DNA of 64,000 nt, taken from positions 41,739,120 through 41,803,119 of the forward strand of contig NC_044006.1 in the NCBI RefSeq assembly GCF_900496995.4, written 5' to 3'. Under the pieces are notes generated by a model, which saw only the letters and a list, made by a program, of their open reading frames with translations, had not been told where the DNA came from and did no database searches. The stretch's first letter is position 1; each line of letters opens with the position of its first letter. This document shows, piece after piece, positions 12,854 to 23,735 of the stretch. Position numbers and translations under genes: made by a program. This stretch comes from Aquila chrysaetos chrysaetos. Taxonomy: Eukaryota > Chordata > Aves > Accipitriformes > Accipitridae.

Positions 12854-15800
12854 GACCCACAAAATCTGGAGCCCCTTGCTTGGTAGCCTCTCCTTTCTAG
12901 AGAGGCTACTGGGCTGGCAGGACTTCCCATGTCGCTCAGAGAAGGTGTACTCTTTTGCAAACAATACTCAGTAACAGGGATATTCCTTGCAGTGAAAGCA
13001 AATCATCACCTTATCTCCTCATCTTTCTTCTTTGATTTAGGAACACCTAGAAGTAAACGCCCAGCTTGACACCATTATTTATTCTCATTTATAGAATGCT
13101 GACAAATAAAGCTAGAAAGCTGTGTGATAAGAGCACTATGCCTACCGGTACACCATCCCCACCCCTTTCAGACAAATATATGGCATGAAATGTGACAAAA
13201 ATATGCAGATCAGATTCTCCTCTTAGAGTTGTGCTTTCAGATAAGCCACCTACTGAAGGTTTTACTTTGCTAGTGTCACACAACCGAAAGAAAAATACAT
13301 ATGGAGGAGACAGAGATTGAGGGAAAAAGGACAATCTTCTGAGTAATACAATCTTCAGATCTGTACGTCATGAAGCCACAACATAGGAAATGAACAAATC
13401 TTGCCACAGCCTTCCTGAGGTACAGGTGATATAGTCTGAATGTTCTCTGATGCTGATTCCAGCACCAGCTATTATTGTTATGTTACTGATCCTTTTAAAC
13501 AAAAAGTTAGCGATGTTTCGAAGGACTACAGGTGAACATGGTCTCTCCCACCTCATTTTTGCTCTCCAGGTGACCTGATTTTGCTGAAGAAGGAGTGAAG
13601 GACCCCTTTTCACCCCAAGGTGTAGGCTGTCGTGCAGGACAGTGCTGAGAAGCATTGATGTATTGCCTTTATTTAAGACTGTGATACTACTCTCACACTG
13701 GTGTATCTTTGACTCTCAACCCGTTCACATCCCTATTGGACGCATCTCTTGATGCATCTCTGTGAAAAGGTATACATGTCTGTGAATTGGGGTTGTTAAT
13801 ATGCAACTCGCAAAGGTATCTTAGTTTAATCATATCGTTGGCCAGCAAAGATCTGTTGGGTAATTTTGGGAAAGGATCAATACCTCTTTAACCACACAGC
13901 ACTCACATATGTCAATTTTTATATTCAGAGCCATGTCCCATCAGGACAAGAATGCGAAAACTAATTCAGATGACATGCTGTTGGTATGGTGCAAATAAAC
14001 AGTGTTCTGATGTATCTCAAAGGCATTTGCATAACTGCAAGGTGCAGATGTTTCCAAGAATCCCTGGCATGGCTATGAATGCTGAAGTATTTAGCTTCAG
14101 GCTTCCTGGCCAGAATACACTCCTAACACTATGTCAAGAAAAGAAACATACCAGCTCATAGAATAATTCCTAAATCTTGCTATATCAGGCAGTGATGACT
14201 CTCTGAAGAAGCTACTGATAACTAGGGAGGAGAAAAAAAAATCCCAAGAGAAGGCAATTGTATATATGGATATGAACTGGCAATCTTATTTCCATGAGAT
14301 GTTCAAACCCTTTGGATCAAGTTTCTACAGTAAGTTGGCAATGCTTTGAGATAGACAACTCTTTTCCTGTTGCTTGCAGTTGCCATGAATTTACTGGAAG
14401 CACTGACTCATGCTTAATTAGTGGTGCCTTGGGTTATTTTTACATTGTTTTTATGCGTTTGTAGTATCTGCTATTTTTAAGGCATGTATTATTCTTCAGA
14501 AGATTTCATTGTAATCTGGCATAATGATTTTTCTGTAAGATATTGCAACCTGAAAAAACTATCATCTTTTCAATATCTTGTTTTGACTTAATTCCAAGCA
14601 GACAAATCTATGGATGATAAACTTTCTTCATATAAGTCAGTTAATCAAGTAATGGATTGGTTATTAACTAATACATGGAGTTGGCTCCACACCTAAATTC
14701 CTCAGAGATAATGAAATGATACCTATTAGAATGATTGCACAGCTCTCTGCATCTAAATAGAAAGCAACATTTTTTCTATCTGTAAGGAGAGCAGGAAAGT
14801 GTTAATGTTTTAAATCCCTGACAAATCTCAGTGGAAAACGTCTTTGCTTGTAGTGTTTGTTCACCACATGGTGCATGCTTCAGATGGTGCTAAATCAGCA
14901 AAACTGCTGAATTTGAAATATCAGGAACATTCATCTGCCTCTGAATTCAGTTATGCTATGTGTAAAGATCCCGAATAGAATCTGATAGTGTAGCATCAAT
15001 GTGGAATTGCATATTAAACATACCTAACCTGTCATTAAAAACCTCTAATTACAGCCATCAGATGAGTCCCTGTGCTGCTACTTGTCATGCTATATCTATA
15101 TATCATTTTAATGGCAGAAGATAGTATTTCTGATTATGTCGCTTAATGTACAATATATGAAAGTTATGGGCCTGAACCTCTTCCCATGGAGGTCAATGAC
15201 AGTTTTGCCATTGTCTTCAATTAGAGCAGGATGTGGCTTTATGACACTAGAGTTTCATTTGCATTAATTAATTTACTTAGTAGGTAATGAAAAACTTGAA
15301 AAAACAGCCCTCTGGCTCATGAGTTTGGCACTGTATTTAATACTTTCATTAGGAATAATTGCATTGATAAACTTTTAAGCAGAAATGGGTAAGATGGATC
15401 AGTATATTAGGCAAAATCAAGCTTACCAGCAGTTGACTGGGAAGCCCTGAGACTGCCTTCTGTGTCCTAGCCTCGTTTTCTTTTACTTGTCAGTGACTAG
15501 GTCTAGAATGCTGAATCTTTAATGCTTAACAATGTAAGATGAAAGCACAACACTTTCATACTTTATGGATTTATATGCTTTATACATCATGGAGACATTT
15601 GCTCAGCAGACACCACAGAACTGGCAGCTGGTTTTCAGGTCAGCAGCCTCACTGGCAACAGCAAGGATAGATGGGTGATGAGGCTGAGGTGGTTCTTCAC
15701 ATCACAGTTGAAACCAGGAGCTACATATGTGGAAAGATCCATATAGATATCGCTGAACGTAAACAAAATCCTGTGGAAGGAGTCTTACATAGCATGTTTT

Positions 15801-18800
15801 GATTTCTTAAATTAAATAGAACATATCAGTCTCCTCCTAAATTTTTTAGCTTTTTAGCTGTTAACAGCATCGATTATGTTAGCATCAGGCTCGTGCCTGG
15901 GAAAGATAAGAAGCTGCGAAAACAGTGATGGAGGCAGTTCTGCCAAGCTAGCAGGATTGCACTGTGCCAACTGGTGGGGATGTAGGGTAGTCCCCAAATG
16001 CACAGCCTGAGACTAAAGAATTATAGAGTCTATACATAACACCTTTCACAGAAAGGACAGGAATCAAACGACCTTCTGGTGAGGCAGTGATGGCCAAATG
16101 ATTTTTACTGTGGCTTGCTGGAGAGGTGGTATGACCCAGCAGTGGATGTACTCATTTGGGATTTCTGTGATCTGGCTGATTTCCACATGCTGCCACATAC
16201 TTCCCCTGTCATCCTGCCAAAGCCAGTTCTCCTCCTGGGTGCTGTTTCTACAGTCTGGGGGTAATAACTTCTCTTTACCTCGTAAGGTTTCTGTTTTGGT
16301 TGGGTTTGTAAGGTGCTTAGTCACCCAAGTGTCGGGAGCTACAAAGTACCAAGATCAATTGAAAACCCATCAGTCAGAACTTGAAAACCCATCAGTCTCT
16401 GTATTCAGAGCTTTTTATTAAATTAAGAAGAAAAAAAAGTGAGACAATATTGGCTTGGGGTCTGCTTGCCCTCTTTAGCATATTGCTATGATTGTCTTGG
16501 CATACTTTTAGCCAGGCATACTGTAGTTCATGGACATTATTGTAAACTTGCTGAGAAAAGCTATTTTATTAATTGAGTAGTCTCACTGTAAACCATGTGA
16601 TATCCCAGAAGACACTTTATAAATAAAGTGTATTTGCATCAGGTTCTCTATTTTCAAGGTTCTCTATTTTACAAAATAATAATTCACAGCTTAAACTAAA
16701 TCCATCTAGGTGAAGTTTATCAGTTGAGCACTTTAATAAAATGGGATCAAATGCAATTTCTAGTGGAGACAACAAATGCTTCTTATTTGGCATGATATTT
16801 TACATATCTATGTATCACTTTAAAGAAGGTAATTGATGATGTTCCTCTTGTAGAGAAAATGAGTTTGCATGGCAAGAAATGAGCCTATATATCTGCCTCA
16901 CTTGGACCAGTCCTTTCTACGTGAGCCTGAAGAAGATTTTCATCTATGTTTCCCAGAAACAATGTTGAATTCAGACAACAAGAATAGCTATTTCATTTGA
17001 AATTTTATGATCCTTTCTGGATTTGTTGCTGTTTGTGGCAATCATGTAAGAGTAGCAAAAAAATAATAATAAAAAAGCTAGGAATGCTGCGAGGAAAAAC
17101 ACTGAGTTAAGTACATTAAGACAAAAATTCATTTGAGCTGTTTTAAAAAGAAAGATGGAGAGCTAATGCCTATGCATATGATGTAACATTTAGCTCTTCT
17201 TGTTAGATAGACTATAATTTGTCATATATTCATTTTTTTAGGCTGATGGAAGCACTCTTCTAAAGTGCACTTTGACTTTTTAAAAATAAAAATAACACAG
17301 CAGCTCCTTTTAACTTTTTTAACTCTTAGCTTACCACTTCACTAATGTTTAGTGGAAGACTCTCAGTATGTCTCTGAGAAATGCCACTTGTTTAGGAAGT
17401 TCTTTGTCTTTATTTCAGTTAAAAGATTGGCAATTCAGAGACTGCGAGCCAGTGCTCCGTAGCTTATTGCAGAAATTTTATTTAGAATTTACCCTGATTT
17501 TGATTCAGTTCCACTTTAAACCAAAGTGACTGTTTTATTTCCCCTGTGAAGGGAAATGTAGCATTACACAGAAAAGTTTTGCAACTCTGGAAACGCCTTT
17601 TTTCTTGCAAATCTATTGTTCCTGCTCCTTCTACAATGTACAGATGAGGGAACTTTAAAAAGGGGATTGCCCTGCTGCTCACAAAACACGTGATACTAGC
17701 AGACAGGCACACTTAAGCTGGCTGTGCCTCAAGGCTTCTGCTAATTATTGTCAAATTTACCCCCGAGTCTCCGAAGTAAAAATTTTTGCTTGATTACTCA
17801 AGGAAACCTGTCCACCTATTGATTTCTCCCTAAAATCTGATTGCTATATCTGGTAGGTACAGTCTTCAGATATTACCTTCTTAAAAACTTCTTGAAAAGC
17901 AGCTGCTGGATGAAGGACAGAGAGCCAGGCTAATGACACCACTGCGGAACAGACTGCCACCCGGGCTCAGCAAGTACCTATTCTGTTTGGCTTGCAGGCT
18001 CGTCAACTAGCAGAAGAGTGCTGACAGGCCAAACAGCACAGCAATCCCTCCAAATTGGCCACAGAAAATGCTGCCCCTTTCTCACTGATGGAGTAAGAGG
18101 CATAGAGGGAATAAAAAGAGGACAGTGGCTCAGATGATGGTGAGTGTCTTATGGCACAGGGGATTGAAGTGATGTTATTGCAAAAGGAAAAGGATGTAGG
18201 ATATGCACACAGAAGTGCATGGAAAAGTATTCATTAATTTCATTACCTATGGTATAATTTGCTTAAAATATGACTCAATGCATTATATCATAGTTAATAA
18301 AAGGCTGAAAGAACTAGAAAGAACACTAAATTTAGATTAGAGGTTACCTAGATTTTCTTTTTATTTCATCTACCTTTCAAAGAATGATGAAGTTTTGCTT
18401 TTACTTCTGGAGAATGCAACAGGATGTTTATGCATGTTTACTCACCTCAGAGTTATTAAGACTCTTCATTGCTCCAAAATATTCATTAGGTATCAAGCTT
18501 ATATAGGGAGTAAAGAAAATTTATGTAAGATCTAATTATTAAGTCCAGTCAAACAGAGCTTCCCTCCCCACTTCCTTCCTAAAACCCATGCTCAGCTGCA
18601 GAAGACCTGTCAGGGCATCTCTACACATCTTGAAAAGGAGAAATGGTGAGAGGAAGAGTCTTCATTCCTTTGGTATTTCATTTTAAGATGTCTAAGAACA
18701 AAGGGCTATATACAAACAGGAACAAATGGATTTAGTATGAGCTGAAATCTCGCAACTTGTATTCAGCTGGTTGTCTCCACACTTTATGGGAACTGTTTAC

Positions 18801-21420
18801 ATGATGAGCAGCAGAGGTCATCTTCTGTGATACTTGGGGAGTTATCTTTGGCTTGCTTTCATAGACTTCAGCGAAACAAAATGTCCACTGAAATCTCACA
18901 CCTGTGCCAAAACTAACTTTCAGGATGTTCCATTTGAATCAACGCAGAAAAATCACCTCAAAATGGGATCTTAGTGAAACTCTGAAGACTTTGTATGATA
19001 TGAGTTTTCCTAATAAAATTGTTTTTAAAAACACACTGAACTTTAACTTGATGAGATACAGAACACTTTTTTGTCTAATAAAATATTGGAGAATGCATAA
19101 TCCTATCCAAACTAATGGATGCTCAGGTAAAAAGAAATGCTTATGCAAAAATGTTTCCCACAACATGTAATGCTTAGAAAACATCATTCAAAGTTATATT
19201 TATTATCCTGTAGTTTTGATAATGTAAACACCAATCTTTCTTTCCAGAGGTAATTCTTAGTTAGGTAAAATTAGACATTGCTGGAATATATTCAAGTACA
19301 AAAATTAAGAATTATGCCCTTGTTGCTCCGTATTTAGAAAGGCAAAGATTTCAGCATCAAAAATAATAGTTCTGAAGGCTGAACAGGTAGTCATGATACG
19401 GCGCATAGTTAATGATCTAGAGGACCATTCTCGATCTTTTTCAGTTCAGCACCTCTCTGTTGTCGTATAGCTGGGAAAACATGGGAGAGCGAAGGGAATG
19501 ACTTGTGTTCCTTGATATGTGTTTTTAAACGTGTTGGGAATTGCTACCCTCAGGCTGAGGTCTCAAAATGATAGGCTTACAGAAAGCAACATTCAGAGCA
19601 AGGCAGTACCAACCTGGTAAGTACTCCATAAACAGCAGGTCACCTTCACAAAGAAAAGTACATCAGTTTTGTAACTCAGAACATGAAACAGTGACACCAA
19701 AGTCTCCAAACTGTGTAGAAAAAAGGTTGCTGTAGCAATTTTTCATCATATAAACTAATAAAGAAACAAGCACTTGCTGTTCAAAACTTTTACAGTCTCA
19801 CTGAGTACATTTTACTTCCATTTGTGATCATCAAAGCATCCCATAAATTGCAGAGCGTGTTCAGCTCATGTTCGACGGGCTGAATTCAATGGGCTGAATT
19901 CTAAGTGCAAGACCATATTTCCACATCTTAAAAAAGTACAGCCAACACAACCCAACTGTGCAAACAATACTTGAATGCTTCAAAGATTTTGTTTCTGTAT
20001 AAAATGCTTGTAAGAGGACAGCAAAATAGAAAGCTTTCATGGAGGTGGATTCTGAATAGAAGAGGATACACAAAATTTTAATGAGTTGCTACATGAAGTA
20101 CTAGCTCTTCTTTATGCTCAAAGTTAATTTGTAAACTTATTCTCAAAACAACTATGATGTCCTGAATGTATCTCTGCTTGTGAGGAAATAATTTTAACTT
20201 GAACAGTAGTAACAAACCCTAAGAAAACATTAATGATGTTTTGCCAGAGGACAAAGGGTTCAGAATATGTTTTTCCATTGTTAGAGGCACCATAGCTTTT
20301 CTTCAGTGCAGTGGCCACAGTCAAAATACATAAAGAGTTGCCATGTTTAGAGTACTGTCATTCAATAACATAATTTTCCGATTTTTTTAAACCCAGAAGT
20401 TTTTGCATTTCTTTTATAAAGAAAGCGCTTCTGTAAAGAAAGTCTGTGCTCCTTCAGTTTAACAGCTATATGTGCATGCCAGAAATCTTTGCCAACTACT
20501 GTTTAATGTAATTAAATGATTAAAAATTATAAATATTCTGATTATCAACTAGCTATTTTGTTTTGAACCTGTCAAAAGAAGATGGACAGCCAACGGGATG
20601 AACAGATGAGAACACAGAGCATCCTCAACAAGGCTGCTGCTGCCTGTATGAAATAGTGCAGGGAGCATGCACTGTAATCCAGTTAATTTTCTATTAAACG
20701 ACATGTAGAGAACAAGCAGCATCTGCACACAGGTCCTGCTTCCTTCTTCTCCTAGAATCTAAGTTTTAAAAGCATGGCTGCAGAAAAGTGGAACATTTAA
20801 TGGAAAAATGCTGGATTTCCCAGTACGCTGGATATGTCGGATTTCTTCAGGGGGTCAAGGCGGCCATGATGCTGCTCCTGAATGGGAAACTTTATTCTTC
20901 CTACAGCTGCTCTCTGCAGATTCAGGTAGGCTGTTCCTCCTGAGCTCCCTGTTTTCGTACCTCTCCCCACACAGAAGGACAATAAACTTCTGTGTGTTCC
21001 CTGTGGCGTTGCTACCCACACATCAAGAACTCCTGATCTATGGGCCTGATTAGGCGAAGCAGTGTGTCTGGTTTCGATGAGGCACAAGCTGTGGAATCCT
21101 TAGAAACCAGGCTGAAACGATGCTGAAGCCAGACTTGTTTCAGTGGAGGAGTCTGTTTTGAATTATGCTTCCTATTAGCAGTAGATTTAAAAATTAGGGA
21201 ACTATGAGTAAATCTGGAACTTAACAAGGCTTAAAATAGGCCTGGGTCACAAATCTTGCTAACTGTGTGATGGTCTGGTCTCAGTGCAACAACGAGGAAG
21301 TCTTTAAGAAAAAAAGTAAGTAGAAAAAACCCAGAGTGACTAGAGTATGGGGGGTAAACTAGAGTATGGGGAAATAATAAAGGTAAGTTATTTCTTCCCA
21401 TTTTATGTTCTGAAACTCAG
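12854..21420. other. Intergenic DNA; no gene seen
   Basis: Long AT-rich interval with no supported exon. Small tandem duplications occur, such as a 14-bp unit at about 19879-19905. The segment at about 20800-21130 is relatively CpG-rich and contains an AATAAA (20975-20980), but shows no coding frame or LTR I can defend. Enhancers of HOXA1 or SKAP2 could reside here; testing that needs comparative alignment. Confidence 0.5.
16359..16397. repeat. Short tandem repeat, 22-bp period
   Basis: The 17-bp string ttgaaaacccatcagtc occurs at 16359-16375 and again at 16381-16397. No function is apparent. Confidence 0.85.
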
Positions 21421-21549
21421 GGAAAGCTCACACAAACAGTAAACATATGGAATAAATTACCAGGAAAAGTGATCTCAAAAGAAAGACTACAACAGAGTTC
21501 AACTGACACCCTTGACTCATTTCTGGAACAGAAATGGATGGAGCTATAA
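21421..21549 (+). mobile_element. Possible ancient CR1/L2-like LINE ORF2 C-terminal remnant
   Basis: The plus frame starting at 21421 reads about 42 codons to a TAA at 21547-21549. It contains TVNIWNKLPGKV followed by LDSFLEQKWMEL. The pattern W-N-x-L-P-x-x-V followed by a Phe-rich amphipathic stretch is typical of the extreme C-terminus of CR1/L2-clade reverse-transcriptase proteins. A stop lies immediately upstream in frame and no 3' tail repeat is obvious, so only this scrap can be recognised. A chance match cannot be excluded. Confidence 0.4.
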
Positions 21550-22662
21550 AGTCAACACAAGAAAGCAGGATTACGATTAACCTGAAAAAGGGCAAGCAAA
21601 TTAGACTGCAAGCCATTTTCCCATTCTTTATGGCAGCTTCCCAAGACTGCACATCTGAAATGTGTAATTTAACATAAGCCCAAAGAGCCCTCCTTGCCAA
21701 CCACAGAAAAATTAATCAAACATGTTCTTGTACCAGAAGCGTAGTAGGTATTTATACAAATAAAGAGGCAAGATCTATTTATACACATATGCACCCAGAT
21801 GTCCATGCATGTTTATTTTGAAATTAGATAACTAACATAAAAATCATTATGCAACATTATACAGGTCAGTTAGTTAACTGCTTGAGTTTCAGTCAAGATG
21901 GCCATAAAATCAGGTAATAAAGCTGCAATGCTTTGAAAACCCAGATGTATTTGAAATGAGTTGTTCCATGTAATTAAAAGAGATGTGAGAGGTCAGGAGA
22001 ACAATATAATCTAACACCACGTCTACATTGCAGATTTCAGCTGGTACAGCTACATCAAGCAGAAGTACGAAACTGTTTAATACCTGACTGATACAGCTGT
22101 ACTGCCAGCTGTGCCACAAGTGTTAATATAATTACACTGGTATAAAAGTGAAATTTCATAAATATAACTTCTTTTCCTTGCTGTTTTTTTCTACGGTGGT
22201 ATGATACACAGATGTGCTAACATAACTGCAGTTCTAACACAAACACTTTCTGTACTAATAACACAGATACAGCCAAAACCACCAAGGTCACAGAAGCACA
22301 TGCTAAGAGTTTACTTTGACTATTTCTACACTAAACATATTACATCACTGATGTGCTCCAACTACATACAACTAGGGATTTGCAGGAAAAATATATCAAA
22401 GCTGCCCCATAAGCAAAACTTCTGCAAAGTCAGCCCTTCTAGCAGCCCAGCTGTGTTGCTTAGGGACAGCATCTCTTCCTACCTCTGCCCACACATCTGT
22501 GCTAACAGATGCCAATACCAACAGGCCTGTTCCCACTGCCTCACTTTCCATTTCTTATTTCACTGCATGCCACGTGTGCATGTGATTTCCTCCTCTCAAG
22601 TTCTCTGGCTTGATGTTGCCGGCTGCAACCGTTGGGATGTCGGCACAGCCATAGCACGAGTG
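21550..22662. other. Intergenic DNA upstream of the SKAP2 island; no gene seen
   Basis: AT-rich sequence rising in GC toward the island. The open frame 22201-22746 runs through it, but it has no recognised motif and no splice context, and it continues into a simple duplication. Confidence 0.5.
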
Positions 22663-22740
22663 GGGCTGCTATCTCAAACCCTGACACTGGCAACGATGGC
22701 AGGTCTGCTATCCCAAACCCAGCCGCTGGTAACGACAGCA
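22663..22740. repeat. Imperfect 39-bp tandem duplication
   Basis: Two 39-bp units, 22663-22701 and 22702-22740, share the pattern ggNctgctatcYcaaaccc followed by ctggNaacga. Because 39 is divisible by three, an open frame passing through shows a repeated 13-residue pattern (GLLSQT...). I consider that an incidental result rather than a protein repeat. Confidence 0.85.
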
Positions 22741-23027
22741 GGCTGAGACAGAAAAGGGGAAACCAGCAGGGCCTTGCTGAATGCCAGCGCCGACATTCTC
22801 TCCCTTATTCCCTCAGGAGCGCCATCCCGCCTGCCAGCAGGCGAGCTAGGGTCAGCACCGTGCTCCGCACGAAGGCTGGAAAGATATTTGGAAGAAATTG
22901 GGTCCAAAATTTATCGCTCTTCACGTCCAGCTACCCCTTCACCACCCTCCACGTCCCTGTGAGGACGGCGGAGCCGCCAGCCCCCGGGTTGGGAAGGGCC
23001 TGGCGCTTGGGCGGGACAATCAATGGA

Positions 23028-23064
23028 CCAATCAGAGAGCAACTTCCGGGCATTCTCATCCAAT
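23028..23064 (+). promoter_or_regulatory. Two CCAAT boxes flanking an ETS-like site
   Basis: CCAAT occurs at 23028-23032 (within ggaccaatcag, a good NF-Y context) and at 23060-23064. ACTTCCGG, an ETS-family consensus, lies between them at 23042-23049. They sit about 220-280 bp upstream of the predicted start site. Confidence 0.65.
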
Positions 23065-23118
23065 AGTCAACTTCTCGTGGGCTTCGGGGCGGAGGCGAGC
23101 AGATGACTAATACTGAGC

Positions 23119-23126
23119 GCCATGTT
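23119..23126 (+). promoter_or_regulatory. YY1-type motif GCCATGTT
   Basis: GCCATGTT fits the GCCATNTT form of the YY1 site. A second, opposite-sense match (AAAATGGC, 23169-23176) lies 50 bp further on. Binding is inferred from sequence only. Confidence 0.45.
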
Positions 23127-23168
23127 CGATTCGGGCAAGAGGGACGGACCTGCACGGTGCCCTCACGC

Positions 23169-23176
23169 AAAATGGC
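23169..23176 (-). promoter_or_regulatory. YY1-type motif AAAATGGC
   Basis: AAAATGGC followed by TGC matches the AANATGGC form of the YY1 consensus, common in CpG-island promoters. It is paired with the site at 23119. Inference from motif only. Confidence 0.5.
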
Positions 23177-23189
23177 TGCTGGCAGCCGT

Positions 23190-23195
23190 CACGTG
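23190..23195. promoter_or_regulatory. CACGTG E-box
   Basis: CACGTG lies within gtcacgtgg, the extended form preferred by USF and TFE-family factors, about 115 bp upstream of the predicted start site. Confidence 0.6.
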
Positions 23196-23221
23196 GGAGG
23201 CAGTCCCTGGCGGCGGCGGCC

Positions 23222-23261
23222 GTGCCGGCGCCGGCGGGGGCGGTGCCGGCGCCGGCGGGGG
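23222..23261. repeat. GC-rich 21-bp unit, about two copies, in the core promoter
   Basis: Unit 1 (23222-23242) and unit 2 (23243-23261) both begin gtgccggcgccggcggggg. The array sits between the E-box and the TATA box, so copy-number differences would change their spacing. G-runs make it a potential secondary-structure element. Confidence 0.85.
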
Positions 23262-23277
23262 AACACCCAGCAGCGAG

Positions 23278-23283
23278 TATAAA
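23278..23283 (+). promoter_or_regulatory. TATA box
   Basis: TATAAA within gagtataaacacc. Placed about 30 bp upstream, it predicts initiation near 23308-23313, leaving a 5' UTR of roughly 210 bases without an upstream ATG. A TATA box inside a CpG island is the less common arrangement. Confidence 0.65.
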
Positions 23284-23301
23284 CACCGGGAGGGGGATGA
23301 A

Positions 23302-23311
23302 GCGCATGCGC
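23302..23311. promoter_or_regulatory. NRF1-type palindrome GCGCATGCGC
   Basis: Exact ten-base palindromic NRF1 core, located at the start site predicted from the TATA box. NRF1 sites near initiation points are common in CpG-island promoters. Confidence 0.6.
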
Positions 23312-23522
23312 GGCTCTGGGGAGTGGGCGGAGCGCGGAGGGACGGCGTGAAGCGTCACGCGGCCCCGCCCCGTGTCGGGAAGCTCCGCCCCCGTGGCTCG
23401 CGGCCGTGCGGTTGCGGCCGGGGGGCGGGGCCTTCGCTTCCTCCCTGGCGGGGCCGGGGCGAGCCGCAGAGCCCCGCCCGCGGGGTGTCCCGGCCGCCCG
23501 GCTGCCCCCCGCCGCCCTCAGC
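23310..23522 (+). other. SKAP2: Predicted SKAP2 5' UTR
   Basis: The start is inferred from TATA spacing and is uncertain by tens of bases. The segment is GC-rich, has no ATG, and ends at the first downstream ATG at 23523, which has A at -3. Several GC boxes lie inside it. Confidence 0.55.
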
Positions 23523-23571
23523 ATGCACGGCGCGCCCGCCATCCCCGAGGAGGTCTGCAGCCTCCTGGCAG
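23523..23571 (+). CDS. SKAP2: SKAP2 coding exon 1
   Basis: Encodes residues 1-16 (MHGAPAIPEEVCSLLA) plus the first base of codon 17. The donor is GCAG|GTAAGG at 23572. The start was chosen because it is the first ATG after the predicted transcription start, has A at -3, and yields the PEE-V/I-x-x-LLA motif that begins the SKAP2 dimerization helix. The product is about six residues shorter at the N-terminus than the human protein as I recall it. The longer open frame running through to 24275 reads past the donor into intron 1 and is not coding. Confidence 0.93.
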
Positions 23572-23715
23572 GTAAGGCCCGCCGCCGGCAGGGACGGAAG
23601 GCGGGAGGGAGGGCTTCCCGGGGGGCGGGCGGTGAGCAGGGCGGGGGTGAGGCCGAGGGGGGCGGGCCGGTGGGGCGTGTGAGGGGCCGGGGTAGCCGGC
23701 GCGGCCGGGGCTTGA

Positions 23716-23735
23716 GGGGGGGGGGGGGGGGGGGG
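23716..23735. repeat. Run of 20 G
   Basis: Uninterrupted G tract in the CpG island 145 bp downstream of the exon 1 donor. It could form a G-quadruplex in the non-template strand or nascent RNA. The exact length is prone to sequencing error. Confidence 0.85.

Noticed and set aside
12850..12885. Primer-binding site of a provirus after the LTR
   Set aside because: The sequence after 12849 begins with the GCAG target duplication and shows no clear tRNA-complementary 18-mer.
20722..21017. Possible small LTR: CATC-flanked TG...CA segment with an AATAAA at 20975
   Set aside because: A 4-bp flank match is easily chance over a few hundred bases, the start is not TGT-like, no TATA is placed correctly, and I recognise no LTR family.
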